A DNA stretch of 64,000 bases from Aequorivita vladivostokensis (GCF_000952855.1 NZ_JSVU01000001.1:124001-188000), one strand, 5' to 3'; counted from the first letter of the stretch, positions 26,723 through 36,155 are shown. The notes: a model not told the origin generated them from the sequence alone. A program made the numbers and translations.

Positions 26723-29700
26723 CTAGTTTATCGGTACATTTTCATCTACTTGCTTGGTTGGTTCAAGTTCCATTTGATCAATAAGGGATGAGTCTACCGG
26801 AATTTCTATAGTGGAATCCCTCTCAATATCTTTGTCCAAATCCATAGCCTCATCGGGAGAGTAGAAATGGCGGAAGCGTTTTAAATAATCATTAAATTCC
26901 TTGGCCTCGGCTCTGCCGTACTGCTCTTCATCATAAACCACCACCAATTGCACCAAACTTCGGTAGCGTTCCATATCGCTTATAATATCTTGTGCCAGGG
27001 CACGCTGTTTATTAAACTTCAGACTGTTGTAATATTCCAGATTTTCTTGGTATTTTTTGGAAACATCCTCGTACACTTTTCGGGCTTTTTCAGGCTTGTC
27101 CAGTTCATAATAACCTATAACGAAGGGTTCCAGCAGGGAGTAGTATTCAAAATACTTAATAGGCATTTTCTCCATTGCCAGATCGAGGATTTTTTCTGCC
27201 TTGTCATTCTTTCCTTCGTTGATTAGTGCTTCTGCAAGGCGCGCAAGATTGCTTCGGTAGGTAATACCGTTTCTTCGCGTTTCGGTATCGTGGTAAATGT
27301 CTGGGCTACCGCTATTGCCCCAATCCCAGTCCATGACAATATTGTACATTTTTTCGGTGTCAATTCTACCCATATCAAATGGGCTTCTTTTGTTTAACGG
27401 GGTTTTTATAGGAACCAATTTATAGACCACGCCATCCAGTTGAAGATAATCTTTCATCCACAAATAATCATCATCGCCAAAACTGCCACCGCTAAAGTAA
27501 ATAGGACGCTCCCAATTATTGTTGGCAATAATGTCCAGCATCATCATGCGGTTTTTATAGATAACATCGCCTTTTAGATTTATATCTATATAAGGAACAA
27601 TCTTATCGGCATCTTTTGGATCGACAATTCCATTTTCTAATACAGTTTCCTTATCCACAGGAATGCGGATTACTTTTGAAGGAAATGTATTTACCATTTG
27701 CCCGTTTTGCAACTCCACTTGCGTGGCGGGACTGTCGCTGGCCACAAAATTCATCCAGGTTTTGATGTCAATGGTGTCTTTGTTGGTCTGTTGATAAAAT
27801 AGATAATCGCGCGTTCCCCAGCGGTATTTGTCATGCGTTAATTGCGAAGGTATTGGGTCGCTGGTAAACGCTTTTTTCTTCATATCGTCAATATACCAAT
27901 CGGTTTGGAACAAACTGGTGTTTACCACGCGTACATCCTGGCGGTAGCCTTCAATGTTTTGGGCATACCAAAGCGCAAAAGTATCATTGTCGCCAATGGT
28001 AAATAATATGGCGTTTTTATCACAGGAGTCCAGGTACATTTTGGCCATACTCTGTGCGGTGTAACGGTTGCTTCGGTCGTGGTCGTCCCAGTTTTGGGTG
28101 GCGAGCAAAACCGGCGCCGCCAAAGTGGTAATTACTAGTACAACGGGCAATGCTATTTTCGGTTTTAAGTATCCTTTTGCGAGGTCAAAAAGGGCATACA
28201 CTCCGTATCCGATCCACATGGCAAATACGTAAAAACTTCCCACCAGCGCATAATCGCGCTCGCGAGGCTCAAAGGGTCTTTCATTCAAATAAACTTTCAG
28301 CGCCAATCCCGTAAAAAGGAAGAATACGAGCAAGACCCAAAAACTTTTTTGGTCATTTTTAAAGTGAAATACCAAGCCTATGATTCCTAATATCAGCGGC
28401 AGAAAGAAGTAGGTGTTCCGCGCCTTGTTTTCTTTCATATCGGTAGTGAGGTGGTCTTGATTGCCCAACCGGAGTTCGTCTATAAATTTGATGCCGCTTA
28501 TCCAGTTGCCGTGCATATCGGTGTATTGGCCCTGGACATCGTCTTGCCTTCCTGTGAAATTCCACATAAAATAGCGCCAATACATATAGCCAAACTGAAA
28601 CTCGAGCATAAATCTCATATTCTGAAAAAAGGAAGGTTTTTGGATGTCTATATATTGTCCAAAATTCTTCAGAAACTTGTCGTAATCGCTCTTATCAACC
28701 AAACCTTGGTTATAGGCTTGCTTAAACTTGTTTACTTCCTCCACGAGTCGGGGCTCATTTAAAAATTCACTTTTAACTGAAAAATCCAATCCGCCCGTGA
28801 ATTCCATATAGTTGGCATTATGCTCCGTGCTCCACATACGGGGCATAAAGGCTTTCTGCGAATCATCGGTGTTCTGTCCGGCGTTTTTATAATTGTTTAC
28901 GATAACGTATTTGCCGGTAGCCTCATCTTTTTCGTATTTCGGCTTTTCATCTTTATAGGGGTTGTCCTTGTCCAGCCCAACATAGGTTTCGGTGAAAAGA
29001 GGGCCATAAAAAAGATGGGTTTCGGGATACTGCTCACGGTTGTAATACGCCAAAAGTTCCCGCGCGTTGTTTGGGTTGTTTTCGTTAATTACGGTCCCCG
29101 CATTTGCGCGAATGGGCAGCATCAACCAGCTTGAAAACCCAATGAATATAAACAGTACGCACAGCAAAAGCGTATTTAATTGCACAAATCCCTTTTTTCG
29201 GGTGGCTCGAAGTCCATAAACAAAAAGCACAATAAAAAGTAGTGCGGCAAAAATGGTCCCCGAGTTAAACGGAAGGCCGATGGTATTTACGAAGAACAGT
29301 TCCGAGGCACTGAAAAATTTCATCGTCATGGGCAGTAAAAGCTTGAAGATGAAGAGCAGGATGGCCACGGTAACAATATTGGCTATGATAAAGTTTTTTA
29401 CCGTAACGGTTTTATAATGTTTGAAGAAATACAAAAACCCAATCGCGGGAATGGTAAGTAGGGCCATAAAGTGCACCCCGAAAGAAAGCCCAACGATAAA
29501 GGCGATTAAAATAACCCAGCGGTTCCCGCGCGGTTCCAGCATTTCGCGCTCCCAGCGGAGGGCGGTGTAAAACAGAACCGACATTAAAAAGGCCGCACTG
29601 GCGTAAACTTCGGCCTCTACGGCATTGAACCAAAAGCTATCGGTAAACGCAAATGCCAACGAGCCCACGGCAGCACTTCCAATGATTGCAATGGCACCAG

Positions 29701-30046
29701 TTTTTTCTATTTCATTATGTTTGGAAACCAAATTGGTTAACAGTATTGTTAACGACCAAAACATAAATAATATGGTAAATGCGCTGGCGAAAACAGACAT
29801 TAAGTTAATGGTAAGCGCAATTTGCGAAGCTTCTGCGGCAAAAATGGAGAAAAAAGCGCCGAGCAATTGATAGAGTGGTGCTCCCGGAGGGTGGCCTACC
29901 TCTAAGTTACTGGCGGTGGTAATATATTCGCCCGCATCCCAAAAACTGGCGGTAGGCTCCACGGTTAACCAATATGTTGTCAGTGCAATGGCAAAGACAA
30001 GCCAACCCGTGATTTTATTCCATTTTGTAAAGTTAAAAGAACCCAT
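26723..30046 (-). CDS. DUF2723 integral membrane protein, probable O-mannosyltransferase type, with C-terminal helical repeats
   Basis: 1107 aa. The N-terminus (ITGWLVFAIALTTYWLTV, then TASFWDAGEYITTASNLEVGHPPGAPLYQLLG) is the DUF2723 signature; D-x-GE next to the first membrane helix resembles the catalytic acidic loop of GT-C glycosyltransferases. About 10-12 membrane segments follow, then a large soluble region (GDNDTFALWYAQNIEGYRQD) and TPR-like helices near the C-terminus. The human DUF2723 protein TMEM260 is an O-mannosyltransferase, so a role in glycosylating exported proteins is plausible; this is inference from the family. Polar C-terminal residues (ERDSTIEIPVDSSLI) end the protein. 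Confidence 0.8.
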   Translation of the reverse strand: MGSFNFTKWNKITGWLVFAIALTTYWLTVEPTASFWDAGEYITTASNLEVGHPPGAPLYQLLGAFFSIFAAEASQIALTINLMSVFASAFTILFMFWSLTILLTNLVSKHNEIEKTGAIAIIGSAAVGSLAFAFTDSFWFNAVEAEVYASAAFLMSVLFYTALRWEREMLEPRGNRWVILIAFIVGLSFGVHFMALLTIPAIGFLYFFKHYKTVTVKNFIIANIVTVAILLFIFKLLLPMTMKFFSASELFFVNTIGLPFNSGTIFAALLFIVLFVYGLRATRKKGFVQLNTLLLCVLFIFIGFSSWLMLPIRANAGTVINENNPNNARELLAYYNREQYPETHLFYGPLFTETYVGLDKDNPYKDEKPKYEKDEATGKYVIVNNYKNAGQNTDDSQKAFMPRMWSTEHNANYMEFTGGLDFSVKSEFLNEPRLVEEVNKFKQAYNQGLVDKSDYDKFLKNFGQYIDIQKPSFFQNMRFMLEFQFGYMYWRYFMWNFTGRQDDVQGQYTDMHGNWISGIKFIDELRLGNQDHLTTDMKENKARNTYFFLPLILGIIGLVFHFKNDQKSFWVLLVFFLFTGLALKVYLNERPFEPRERDYALVGSFYVFAMWIGYGVYALFDLAKGYLKPKIALPVVLVITTLAAPVLLATQNWDDHDRSNRYTAQSMAKMYLDSCDKNAILFTIGDNDTFALWYAQNIEGYRQDVRVVNTSLFQTDWYIDDMKKKAFTSDPIPSQLTHDKYRWGTRDYLFYQQTNKDTIDIKTWMNFVASDSPATQVELQNGQMVNTFPSKVIRIPVDKETVLENGIVDPKDADKIVPYIDINLKGDVIYKNRMMMLDIIANNNWERPIYFSGGSFGDDDYLWMKDYLQLDGVVYKLVPIKTPLNKRSPFDMGRIDTEKMYNIVMDWDWGNSGSPDIYHDTETRRNGITYRSNLARLAEALINEGKNDKAEKILDLAMEKMPIKYFEYYSLLEPFVIGYYELDKPEKARKVYEDVSKKYQENLEYYNSLKFNKQRALAQDIISDMERYRSLVQLVVVYDEEQYGRAEAKEFNDYLKRFRHFYSPDEAMDLDKDIERDSTIEIPVDSSLIDQMELEPTKQVDENVPIN

Positions 30047-30189
30047 AAGCGCTTAAAAAATTTTATGGGACGAATTTACTAATAATATAGATAGCCCCAA
30101 GTATGTAATTGAGGTAACGTACAATCTGCTTTGATATTTTTGCCAAAGACACAGTTTGAAAAATTCGAATTATTTTTTGCGATAAAATA

Positions 30190-30220
30190 TTTGCACAACA
30201 CAAAGTTTGTATTAAATTTG
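30190..30220 (+). promoter_or_regulatory. Promoter of tRNA-Gln (Bacteroidota type)
   Basis: TTTG at 30190-30193 and TAAATTTG at 30213-30220 are separated by 19 nt, an exact fit to the Bacteroidota -33/-7 consensus. Transcription would start a few bases upstream of the tRNA 5' end at 30237. Confidence 0.75.
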
Positions 30221-30236
30221 CCCCTCATTATGGAAT

Positions 30237-30309
30237 TGGCCCATGGTGTAACTGGCAACACGTCTGGTTTTGGTCCAGAAGAGTCTAGGTTCGAGCCCTA
30301 GTGGGCCAA
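30237..30309 (+). tRNA. tRNA-Gln (anticodon TTG)
   Basis: The acceptor stem TGGCCCA (30237-30243) pairs perfectly with TGGGCCA (30302-30308), with discriminator A at 30309. The anticodon arm is TCTGG-TTTTGGT-CCAGA with anticodon TTG, and the T arm contains GGTTCGAGCC. U1-A72 is typical of tRNA-Gln. The CCA end is not encoded. Confidence 0.95.
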
Positions 30310-30313
30310 CAAA

Positions 30314-30346
30314 AGTCTCAGTCTTTTTTAGATTGGGACTTTTTTT
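30314..30346 (+). terminator. Terminator after tRNA-Gln
   Basis: AGTCTCAGTC (30314-30323) pairs with GATTGGGACT (30331-30340) using two G-T wobbles, followed by a T run. Confidence 0.8.
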
Positions 30347-30394
30347 ATTCCAAAATATTTAAGTCGAGAAGTTTACCCTGAGCGAAGCCGAAGG

Positions 30395-30447
30395 GAGCCC
30401 TAACGGGCCAACAGAAAAAATCCCAATTTTTCGAAATTGGGATTTTT
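30395..30447 (+). repeat. Copy of the tRNA-Gln 3' end followed by a second terminator-like hairpin
   Basis: GAGCCCTAACGGGCCAACA (30395-30413) matches the 3' end of the tRNA and its flank (30293-30311) at 17 of 19 positions. It is followed by a hairpin with stem ATCCCAATTT/AAATTGGGAT and flanking T run. The 5' two-thirds of a tRNA are missing. It could be the remnant of a duplicated tRNA gene or a trace of integration at the tRNA 3' end. The preceding ACCCTGAGCGAAGCCGAAGG resembles a dispersed intergenic repeat. Confidence 0.65.
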
Positions 30448-30521
30448 CATTTTTAAACAACCGTTATTGATTTAATTTCGGTGGTGGTAATTTAGAATTA
30501 TGGCATGCTTTAATTCTACAA

Positions 30522-31769
30522 TTACAACAATGCCCGTTCATTTTCCATATCAATAACCTTCGCAACCGTTTTTACAAGACGGTTGTGGTTTTTTACGAAC
30601 GGATTGGTCTCATCCCAAACATAACCAGCAAGCACAGCGCAAATCTGTTCTTTGATCACAGGATTTTCGGGGCGGTGGAAAAATATTTTCTGAAGATTGC
30701 CGGTGTACCATTCGCTAACGTACGTTCTAAAAACATCAACGCCTTTCATTATATAGCCCGTGTAATCCTGTTCCCAATCCACTTTTTCGCCATTTAATTC
30801 TTTGGTTATTAGTTTGGCAGCTTTCACGCCCGATTCTGTTGCAAACGTAACGCCCGAGGAGAATACGGGGTCCAAAAATTCGGCGCTATTTCCCGTAAGG
30901 GCATAACCTTTTCCGTAAAGTTGTTTTACGGCTTTTGAATAATTTTTGATAATATGTGGCTCAAAAAGGAAGTCCAAATCTTTTAGCCTATCGTAATAAT
31001 AGTCGGAAATTTTCAGCATTTCCTTAAGCTTTTCAGCATTTGTCCCTTTAAAAGATTCAATAAACTCCGTTGGTCCTACAAAGCCAATGCTCGTATTTCC
31101 GTTTGAAAAAGGAATGACCCAAAGCCAAACTTCATCTTTCACCACATCAAAGGTAATAAGCGTTCCCTCTACACCTTCGGGGCGTTCGGTTTCTTTTACA
31201 TGTGTGAAGATTGCGGAATTTGCTTCAAGGGTAGAAGGCTTGTCCAAATCCAGCAGTCGAGGCAAAACCCTGCCGTAACCACTACTATCAATAATAAACT
31301 TTGCGCGGATCTTGTATTCCTTTCCTTCTTCGGTTTTAACGGTTGTTGTGGAATGGCCGTTTTCGTCAAATTCCACAGCAGTAACTTGGTGGCCGAAGGA
31401 AACATCCACACCTTTTTTCACTATTTCTTTGGCAAGCGTATGGTCAAAATCTGCCCGCGGAACCTGCCAAGTATAATCCCAGCCCGGGGTGTGTTTTTTC
31501 GAAAAATCGAAATTGCACACAATATCATCCTTCAAAAATCGGGCTCCTGCCTTAATTTCAAATTGCTGTTCCATCAAACAATCCAAAAGTCCAGTTTCCT
31601 CAAAATGGTCCATACAGCGCGGCAACAGACTTTCGCCAATCACGAAGCGCGGAAATTTACTTTTTTCAACCACTTTGGAACTTATTCCGTTGTTTTTTAA
31701 GTAGGAAGAAGCAACACAGCCAGAAGGTCCTGCGCCAATAATTAACACATCAACAGCAATATCATTCAT
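30522..31769 (-). CDS. FAD-dependent monooxygenase / flavin-dependent halogenase-like enzyme
   Basis: 415 aa. The N-terminal Rossmann motif GAGPSG (12-17) binds FAD. KFPRFVIGESLLP (38-50) and WLWVIP (215-220, the WxWxIP motif) are hallmarks of flavin-dependent halogenases, and K73 in EIKAGARF lies where these enzymes carry their essential lysine. Related hydroxylases share part of this pattern, so either chlorination or hydroxylation of the aromatic head is possible; some flexirubins are chlorinated. It is divergent from the tyrosine ammonia-lyase gene with a 101-bp spacer and is the left-most gene of the pigment locus. Confidence 0.82.
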   Translation of the reverse strand: MNDIAVDVLIIGAGPSGCVASSYLKNNGISSKVVEKSKFPRFVIGESLLPRCMDHFEETGLLDCLMEQQFEIKAGARFLKDDIVCNFDFSKKHTPGWDYTWQVPRADFDHTLAKEIVKKGVDVSFGHQVTAVEFDENGHSTTTVKTEEGKEYKIRAKFIIDSSGYGRVLPRLLDLDKPSTLEANSAIFTHVKETERPEGVEGTLITFDVVKDEVWLWVIPFSNGNTSIGFVGPTEFIESFKGTNAEKLKEMLKISDYYYDRLKDLDFLFEPHIIKNYSKAVKQLYGKGYALTGNSAEFLDPVFSSGVTFATESGVKAAKLITKELNGEKVDWEQDYTGYIMKGVDVFRTYVSEWYTGNLQKIFFHRPENPVIKEQICAVLAGYVWDETNPFVKNHNRLVKTVAKVIDMENERALL

Positions 31770-31870
31770 ATTATTAAGATATAGATTGTTAAAAAATTCT
31801 AAATTTGCATTCTAAAGTTACCAAATTATTTAAGACCGAAAAGTTAATAAATCAATTGATTCAACTATAA

Positions 31871-33397
31871 ATGCCAACATTACAAGGAAAACTGGAAACA
31901 GCCGATTTTGATAAAATCATTTTCAAAAACGAAGCCGTCCAACTTCACAAAGATATAATAGAAAGAGTTCAAAACAGTTTCGACTTTCTGAAAGAATTTT
32001 CTGAAAATAAAATTATTTACGGGGTCAATACAGGTTTCGGCCCGATGGCGCAGTACAAAATAAAGGACGACGAGCGCATCCAGTTGCAGTACAACCTTAT
32101 CCGCAGTCATGCTTCGGGAACTGGAAATGCTATTCCGGCACAATACGTCCGTGCGGCTATGCTTGCGCGCATGAACACGCTAAGCCTTGGAAACAGTGGC
32201 GTTCACCCTTCCGTCATTAAATTGATGGGCGAATTGCTCAACAAAAATATTATTCCACTTATATATGAACACGGTGGCGTTGGTGCCAGCGGCGATTTGG
32301 TCCAACTTGCCCATTTGGCGTTGGTGTTGATTGGTGAAGGCGAAGTTTTTTATAAAGGAGAGCGCAGGAATACGGAAGAAGTTTTCAAAATTGAAAACCT
32401 TCAACCCATAAAAGTGGAGCTGCGCGAAGGATTGGCTTTAATGAACGGAACGTCAGTAATGACGGGAATTGGCGTTGTAAACGTGCTTTACACAAAACGA
32501 ATTATGGATTGGATGATTAAAGCTTCATCTGCCATAAATGAAATTGTAAAAGCATATGACGACCATCTTTCTTTTGAATTGAACGAAACCAAAAAACACA
32601 AGGGCCAGCGCCAAATTGCCGAAATGATGCGCAGTCATTTAAAGGACAGTAATCTTACCCGCAAGCGCGAACACCATTTGTACAACGGTTCAAAAAACGA
32701 AGAGGTGTTTGTTGAAAAAGTACAGGAATATTACTCGCTTCGCTGCGTACCACAAATTTTGGGACCTGTTTTGGACACGCTCAATTCCGTTGAAAAAATA
32801 TTGATTGAAGAAGTAAATTCAGCAAACGACAACCCGATCGTGGATGTTGAAAAACGAAATGTATATCACGGCGGAAACTTTCACGGCGATTATGTTTCCC
32901 TTGAAATGGACAAGCTGAAAATTGTAGTTGCAAAAATGACGATGCTTGCCGAGCGTCAATTGAACTATTTATTGAATTCAAAATTGAACGATATACTTCC
33001 GCCTTTTGTGAATTTGGGAAAACTTGGGCTAAATTTTGGAATGCAGGGCGTTCAATTTACAGCTACTTCCACAACCGCCGAAAGCCAAATGCTTAGCAAC
33101 CCCATGTATGTGCATAGCATCCCGAACAACAATGACAATCAGGACATTGTAAGTATGGGCACCAATGCGGCGCTTATTACAAAAAAAGTGATTGAAAATG
33201 CTTTTGAAGTGGTTGCAATAGAGCTAATAACCATCGTCCAAGCCATTGAATATTTGAAGGTGCAGGACAGCGTTTCTTCCGAAACCAAAAAAATGTATGA
33301 TGAAATTCGTGCCATCGTCCCAGTTTTTAAGGAAGATGTCGCAATGTATCCGTATGTCAATAAAGTGAAAGAATTTTTGATGGATTCTTCAAAATAA
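31871..33397 (+). CDS. Tyrosine ammonia-lyase (HAL/PAL family)
   Basis: 508 aa. It eliminates ammonia from L-tyrosine to give 4-coumarate, the starter of the flexirubin aryl polyene. The MIO cofactor triad A139-S140-G141 lies in HGGVGASGDLVQLAHLAL. The catalytic Tyr is in IIYGVNTGFGPM (Y50). The selectivity residue is H80 in RSHASGTG, the tyrosine-type residue. NSANDNPIVD, GGNFHGDYVSLEMDKLK and VHSIPNNNDNQDIVSMG are nearly identical to the well-studied F. johnsoniae enzyme as I remember it. It is the first plus-strand gene of the pigment locus. Confidence 0.93.
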   Translation: MPTLQGKLETADFDKIIFKNEAVQLHKDIIERVQNSFDFLKEFSENKIIYGVNTGFGPMAQYKIKDDERIQLQYNLIRSHASGTGNAIPAQYVRAAMLARMNTLSLGNSGVHPSVIKLMGELLNKNIIPLIYEHGGVGASGDLVQLAHLALVLIGEGEVFYKGERRNTEEVFKIENLQPIKVELREGLALMNGTSVMTGIGVVNVLYTKRIMDWMIKASSAINEIVKAYDDHLSFELNETKKHKGQRQIAEMMRSHLKDSNLTRKREHHLYNGSKNEEVFVEKVQEYYSLRCVPQILGPVLDTLNSVEKILIEEVNSANDNPIVDVEKRNVYHGGNFHGDYVSLEMDKLKIVVAKMTMLAERQLNYLLNSKLNDILPPFVNLGKLGLNFGMQGVQFTATSTTAESQMLSNPMYVHSIPNNNDNQDIVSMGTNAALITKKVIENAFEVVAIELITIVQAIEYLKVQDSVSSETKKMYDEIRAIVPVFKEDVAMYPYVNKVKEFLMDSSK

Positions 33398-33458
33398 GAA
33401 CGGAATAATTTTGTAAATTGTTCGACTCTCCTCAACTAACTCAAAAAATTATATAATT

Positions 33459-34592
33459 ATGAAAACAATTTTTTCCTTCACACTTATTCTTTTAATGGGC
33501 GCTACAGCAACTTTTGCACAGGAACTTGCTTTGGTGCGCGACAATGATTTGTTCGGCTACATCAACAAAACGGGTGAGTACGCCATCCAGCCACAATTTG
33601 AAAAGGCAGATAGTTTTTCAGGGAAACTTGCCGCTGCTATGAAAGACAAAAAATGGGGTTTTATCAATACCTCCGGCGAATGGGTTATCCAGCCGCAATA
33701 CGACCGCGTAAAAGCTTTTAATTCTGGCTATGCGTTGGTAGAATTGGATAAACAGTGGAAGTACATTAACGCCAAGGGCGAGACCCTAAGCACTCCCGCA
33801 ACCGATAAATACTATGATTTTGACGACGGTGTTGCCATTATCCGCAGCGGTGAAAAAATAGGTTTGATGGATACCAGCGGAAAAACAATTTTGGAGCCTA
33901 AATATGATGAAATAAAAGGCTTCAACAATGGTTATGCAAAATTCAAGAATGGTGAAACTTGGGGATTGCTGAGCAAAAAAGGCGAGGTATTTGTACCCGC
34001 AGAATATGATGAAATAGGCGATTACAGTAAAAACGGTATTTGGGCACGAAAAGGCGACAGTTTTGGCGTGCTCGTTAACGGAACATTTACCCCAATCAGC
34101 GGGGTAGACAAAATTTGGGATTTTACCAATGATTCCTCGCTAACCTACGCCCGAAGCAATAAAAAAATGGGTTTCATTAATGCGAAGGGAGAATGGGTAA
34201 TACAGCCTGCTTATGATAAAGTACGTGCATTTAATGCTGGACTTGCTCCTGTAAATCTAGGGAAGGAATGGGGCTTTATTAATGAAAAAGGTGAAAAAGT
34301 GATCGACGCTAAATACAGAGACGCCGAGATTTTTGCAGATAATGGTCTGGCTCCAGTAAAAGAGAAAAAACTTTGGGGTTTTATCGATAAATCTGGAAAG
34401 CTTATAATTCCTATGGAGTATGACATTTCAATTGGCATGTTCGGCTTTTTGCAAAGCGGTTCCGAAAAAGGATTTCAAAATGGTCTTGCCCGTGTAAAGA
34501 AAAACAAGGAATGGGGTTTTATAGATGAAAAAGGTCAAGTGGTTGGCAAATGGCACCAAAACGCCGAGGTGTTTGTGGATACTTCGAAATAG
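33459..34592 (+). CDS. Exported WG-repeat protein
   Basis: 377 aa. Signal peptide MKTIFSFTLILLMGATATFAQ, then about a dozen WG beta-repeats of ~25-45 residues, each with a WGFINxxGEWVIQPQYD or GLMDTSGKTILEPKYD core. WG repeats are beta-strand-rich modules with no fixed enzymatic role; here the protein is probably periplasmic or on the surface. It lies between the ammonia-lyase and the ketoreductase genes (61 and 63 bp spacers), so it may belong to the pigment locus only by position. Confidence 0.85.
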   Translation: MKTIFSFTLILLMGATATFAQELALVRDNDLFGYINKTGEYAIQPQFEKADSFSGKLAAAMKDKKWGFINTSGEWVIQPQYDRVKAFNSGYALVELDKQWKYINAKGETLSTPATDKYYDFDDGVAIIRSGEKIGLMDTSGKTILEPKYDEIKGFNNGYAKFKNGETWGLLSKKGEVFVPAEYDEIGDYSKNGIWARKGDSFGVLVNGTFTPISGVDKIWDFTNDSSLTYARSNKKMGFINAKGEWVIQPAYDKVRAFNAGLAPVNLGKEWGFINEKGEKVIDAKYRDAEIFADNGLAPVKEKKLWGFIDKSGKLIIPMEYDISIGMFGFLQSGSEKGFQNGLARVKKNKEWGFIDEKGQVVGKWHQNAEVFVDTSK

Positions 34593-34655
34593 AATATAAA
34601 AGAGTATTCAGTGGGAAGAAGCAGTTAGCAGTAAAAAGTTGTGAGAAAAAATTAA

Positions 34656-35408
34656 ATGGAAGATAAAAAAACGAAACAAAAATACGCATTAGTAACAGGA
34701 GGTTCGCGAGGTATTGGCCGCGCAGTTTGTATTCAATTGGCGAAAGATTTGGAATACAATCTCCTTATAAATTACAACGGCAACAAAGATGCGGCCCAAC
34801 AAACTCTAAAGGAAGTTGAGGCGCTCGGCGGTAAGGGCGAAATAATCCAGTTTGACGTTACCGATGCCGAAGCTGTTAATAAGGCATTTGACGTATGGCA
34901 TGAAGCTAACAAAGACGCTATTATTGAAGTAATTATAAACAATGCCGGAATCACCAAAGACGGCATGTTCATGTGGATGAAACCCGAAGATTGGCACAGC
35001 GTAATAAACACCAGTTTGAATGGTTTTTACAATATTACCAATGCTTTGATCCAAAAATTGCTTGTCAACAAGTATGGCCGCATTATCAATATGGTTTCGG
35101 TTTCGGGATTAAAAGGAACGCCCGGACAGGTAAATTATTCCGCGGCAAAAGGAGCGGTTATCGGCGCCACAAAAGCCTTGGCACAGGAAGTTGCAAAACG
35201 GAACATAACCGTAAACGCAGTAGCCCCCGGTTTTATAAAAAGCGATATGACCGCCGAACTTGACGAAAAGGAACTTAAGAAAATGATCCCGGCCAACCGT
35301 TTTGGCGAAGCTGAGGAAGTGGCCCACGTGGTGAGCTTTTTGGCCTCGCCGAAAACTTCCTATATTACCGGGGAAATTATTAATATTAATGGAGGAATTT
35401 ATTCATAA
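34656..35408 (+). CDS. fabG: 3-oxoacyl-[ACP] reductase (ketoreductase) of the polyene pathway
   Basis: 250 aa, short-chain dehydrogenase family. The cofactor motif is TGGSRGIGRA, followed by NNAGITKDGMF. The catalytic Ser is in MVSVSGLKG and the Tyr/Lys pair in NYSAAKGA. The C-terminal GEIININGG is typical of FabG. It reduces 3-ketoacyl-ACP with NADPH. Given its place between the tyrosine ammonia-lyase and the ketosynthase, it most likely serves polyene extension rather than primary fatty-acid synthesis; a housekeeping fabG would be expected elsewhere. Confidence 0.9.
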   Translation: MEDKKTKQKYALVTGGSRGIGRAVCIQLAKDLEYNLLINYNGNKDAAQQTLKEVEALGGKGEIIQFDVTDAEAVNKAFDVWHEANKDAIIEVIINNAGITKDGMFMWMKPEDWHSVINTSLNGFYNITNALIQKLLVNKYGRIINMVSVSGLKGTPGQVNYSAAKGAVIGATKALAQEVAKRNITVNAVAPGFIKSDMTAELDEKELKKMIPANRFGEAEEVAHVVSFLASPKTSYITGEIININGGIYS

Positions 35409-35457
35409 TACTGAATAACTTACAATCAGCACGTGTAAAATGTTTGAAATTAATACG

Positions 35458-35465
35458 TATTTTTG
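35458..35465 (+). promoter_or_regulatory. Possible -7 promoter element for the toxin-antitoxin pair
   Basis: TATTTTTG fits the Bacteroidota TAnnTTTG element and lies 21 bp before the antitoxin ATG. There is no TTTG at the ideal 19-nt spacing (the nearest is 12 nt away), so support is partial. Confidence 0.35.
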
Positions 35466-35486
35466 TACTTATTACACTTATATGTT

Positions 35487-35738
35487 ATGAACACCAAGCT
35501 CACATTGACAATTCAACAAGATGTAATTGAGAAGGCAAAAAAATATGCTAAAGCAAAAAATCGAAGCCTTTCAGACATTATTGAAAATTATCTAAAATTG
35601 GTTACTAAAGAAGAACATAACCCCAAAAGTAAAAAGTTGGATTCAGTTGTATCTTCCTTAAAGGGCTCTTTCAAAATGCCTGCGGATATGGATTACAAAA
35701 AGGAGCTCCAAAAGATTCGGGAAGAAAAGTATTTATAA
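35487..35738 (+). CDS. DUF6364-like antitoxin of a type II toxin-antitoxin pair
   Basis: 83 aa from ATG 35487 (MNTKLTLTIQQDVIEKAKKYAK). A short beta strand with lysines followed by a helix and LSDIIENYLKLV is a ribbon-helix-helix DNA-binding pattern. The C-terminal half (SKKLDSVVSSLKGSFKMP) would wrap the toxin. Its stop is immediately followed by the ATG of a PIN-domain gene, as expected for a VapBC-like module. Such antitoxins usually repress their own promoter. Confidence 0.8.
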   Translation: MNTKLTLTIQQDVIEKAKKYAKAKNRSLSDIIENYLKLVTKEEHNPKSKKLDSVVSSLKGSFKMPADMDYKKELQKIREEKYL

Positions 35739-36155
35739 ATGGATAAAGTACTTTTGGCTGCTGATGTTATTTTAGATTTCTTTTTTGACAGAGAACCTTT
35801 TGCTACACATTCGGCCGAGGTACTAAATCTTTGTTTAAAAAATAAGATTGGTGGTTTTACAACTCCTGTAATAATTGGCAATGTATATTATCTCCTTAAA
35901 AAAACGGCAAAGAATGAGCTAGTAGTCGAAAAAATAAAACAACTTTTAGTAATAATAGATATACTGCAAATGAACAAAACAGTTGTCATAAACGCTTTAA
36001 ACTCTGATTTTAAGGATTTTGAGGATGCATTACAAAATTTCTCGGCAATTGAAAAAGGTGATATTGATATAATTTTGACACGAAATATAAAAGATTATAA
36101 GAAAAGCGAGTTGGCAGTTCTAAGTCCTGAAACTTATTTAAAGGGTAAAATTTGA
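35739..36155 (+). CDS. PIN-domain toxin (VapC-like ribonuclease)
   Basis: 138 aa. The PIN fold shows a first acidic residue in LLAADVILDFFFDRE (D9), a mid-domain helix and the later acidic motifs FEDALQNFSA and KGDIDIILTRN. The family cuts RNA, often tRNA or rRNA, in a metal-dependent way, and is neutralised by the upstream antitoxin. The gene abuts its antitoxin with no spacer, and its stop sits 11 nt before the ketosynthase ATG at 36167, so the pair is inserted within the pigment gene series. Confidence 0.85.
   Translation: MDKVLLAADVILDFFFDREPFATHSAEVLNLCLKNKIGGFTTPVIIGNVYYLLKKTAKNELVVEKIKQLLVIIDILQMNKTVVINALNSDFKDFEDALQNFSAIEKGDIDIILTRNIKDYKKSELAVLSPETYLKGKI

Noticed and set aside
30395-30413. 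Second tRNA gene
   Set aside because: Only the 3' end is present; there is no D arm, anticodon arm or 5' acceptor strand.
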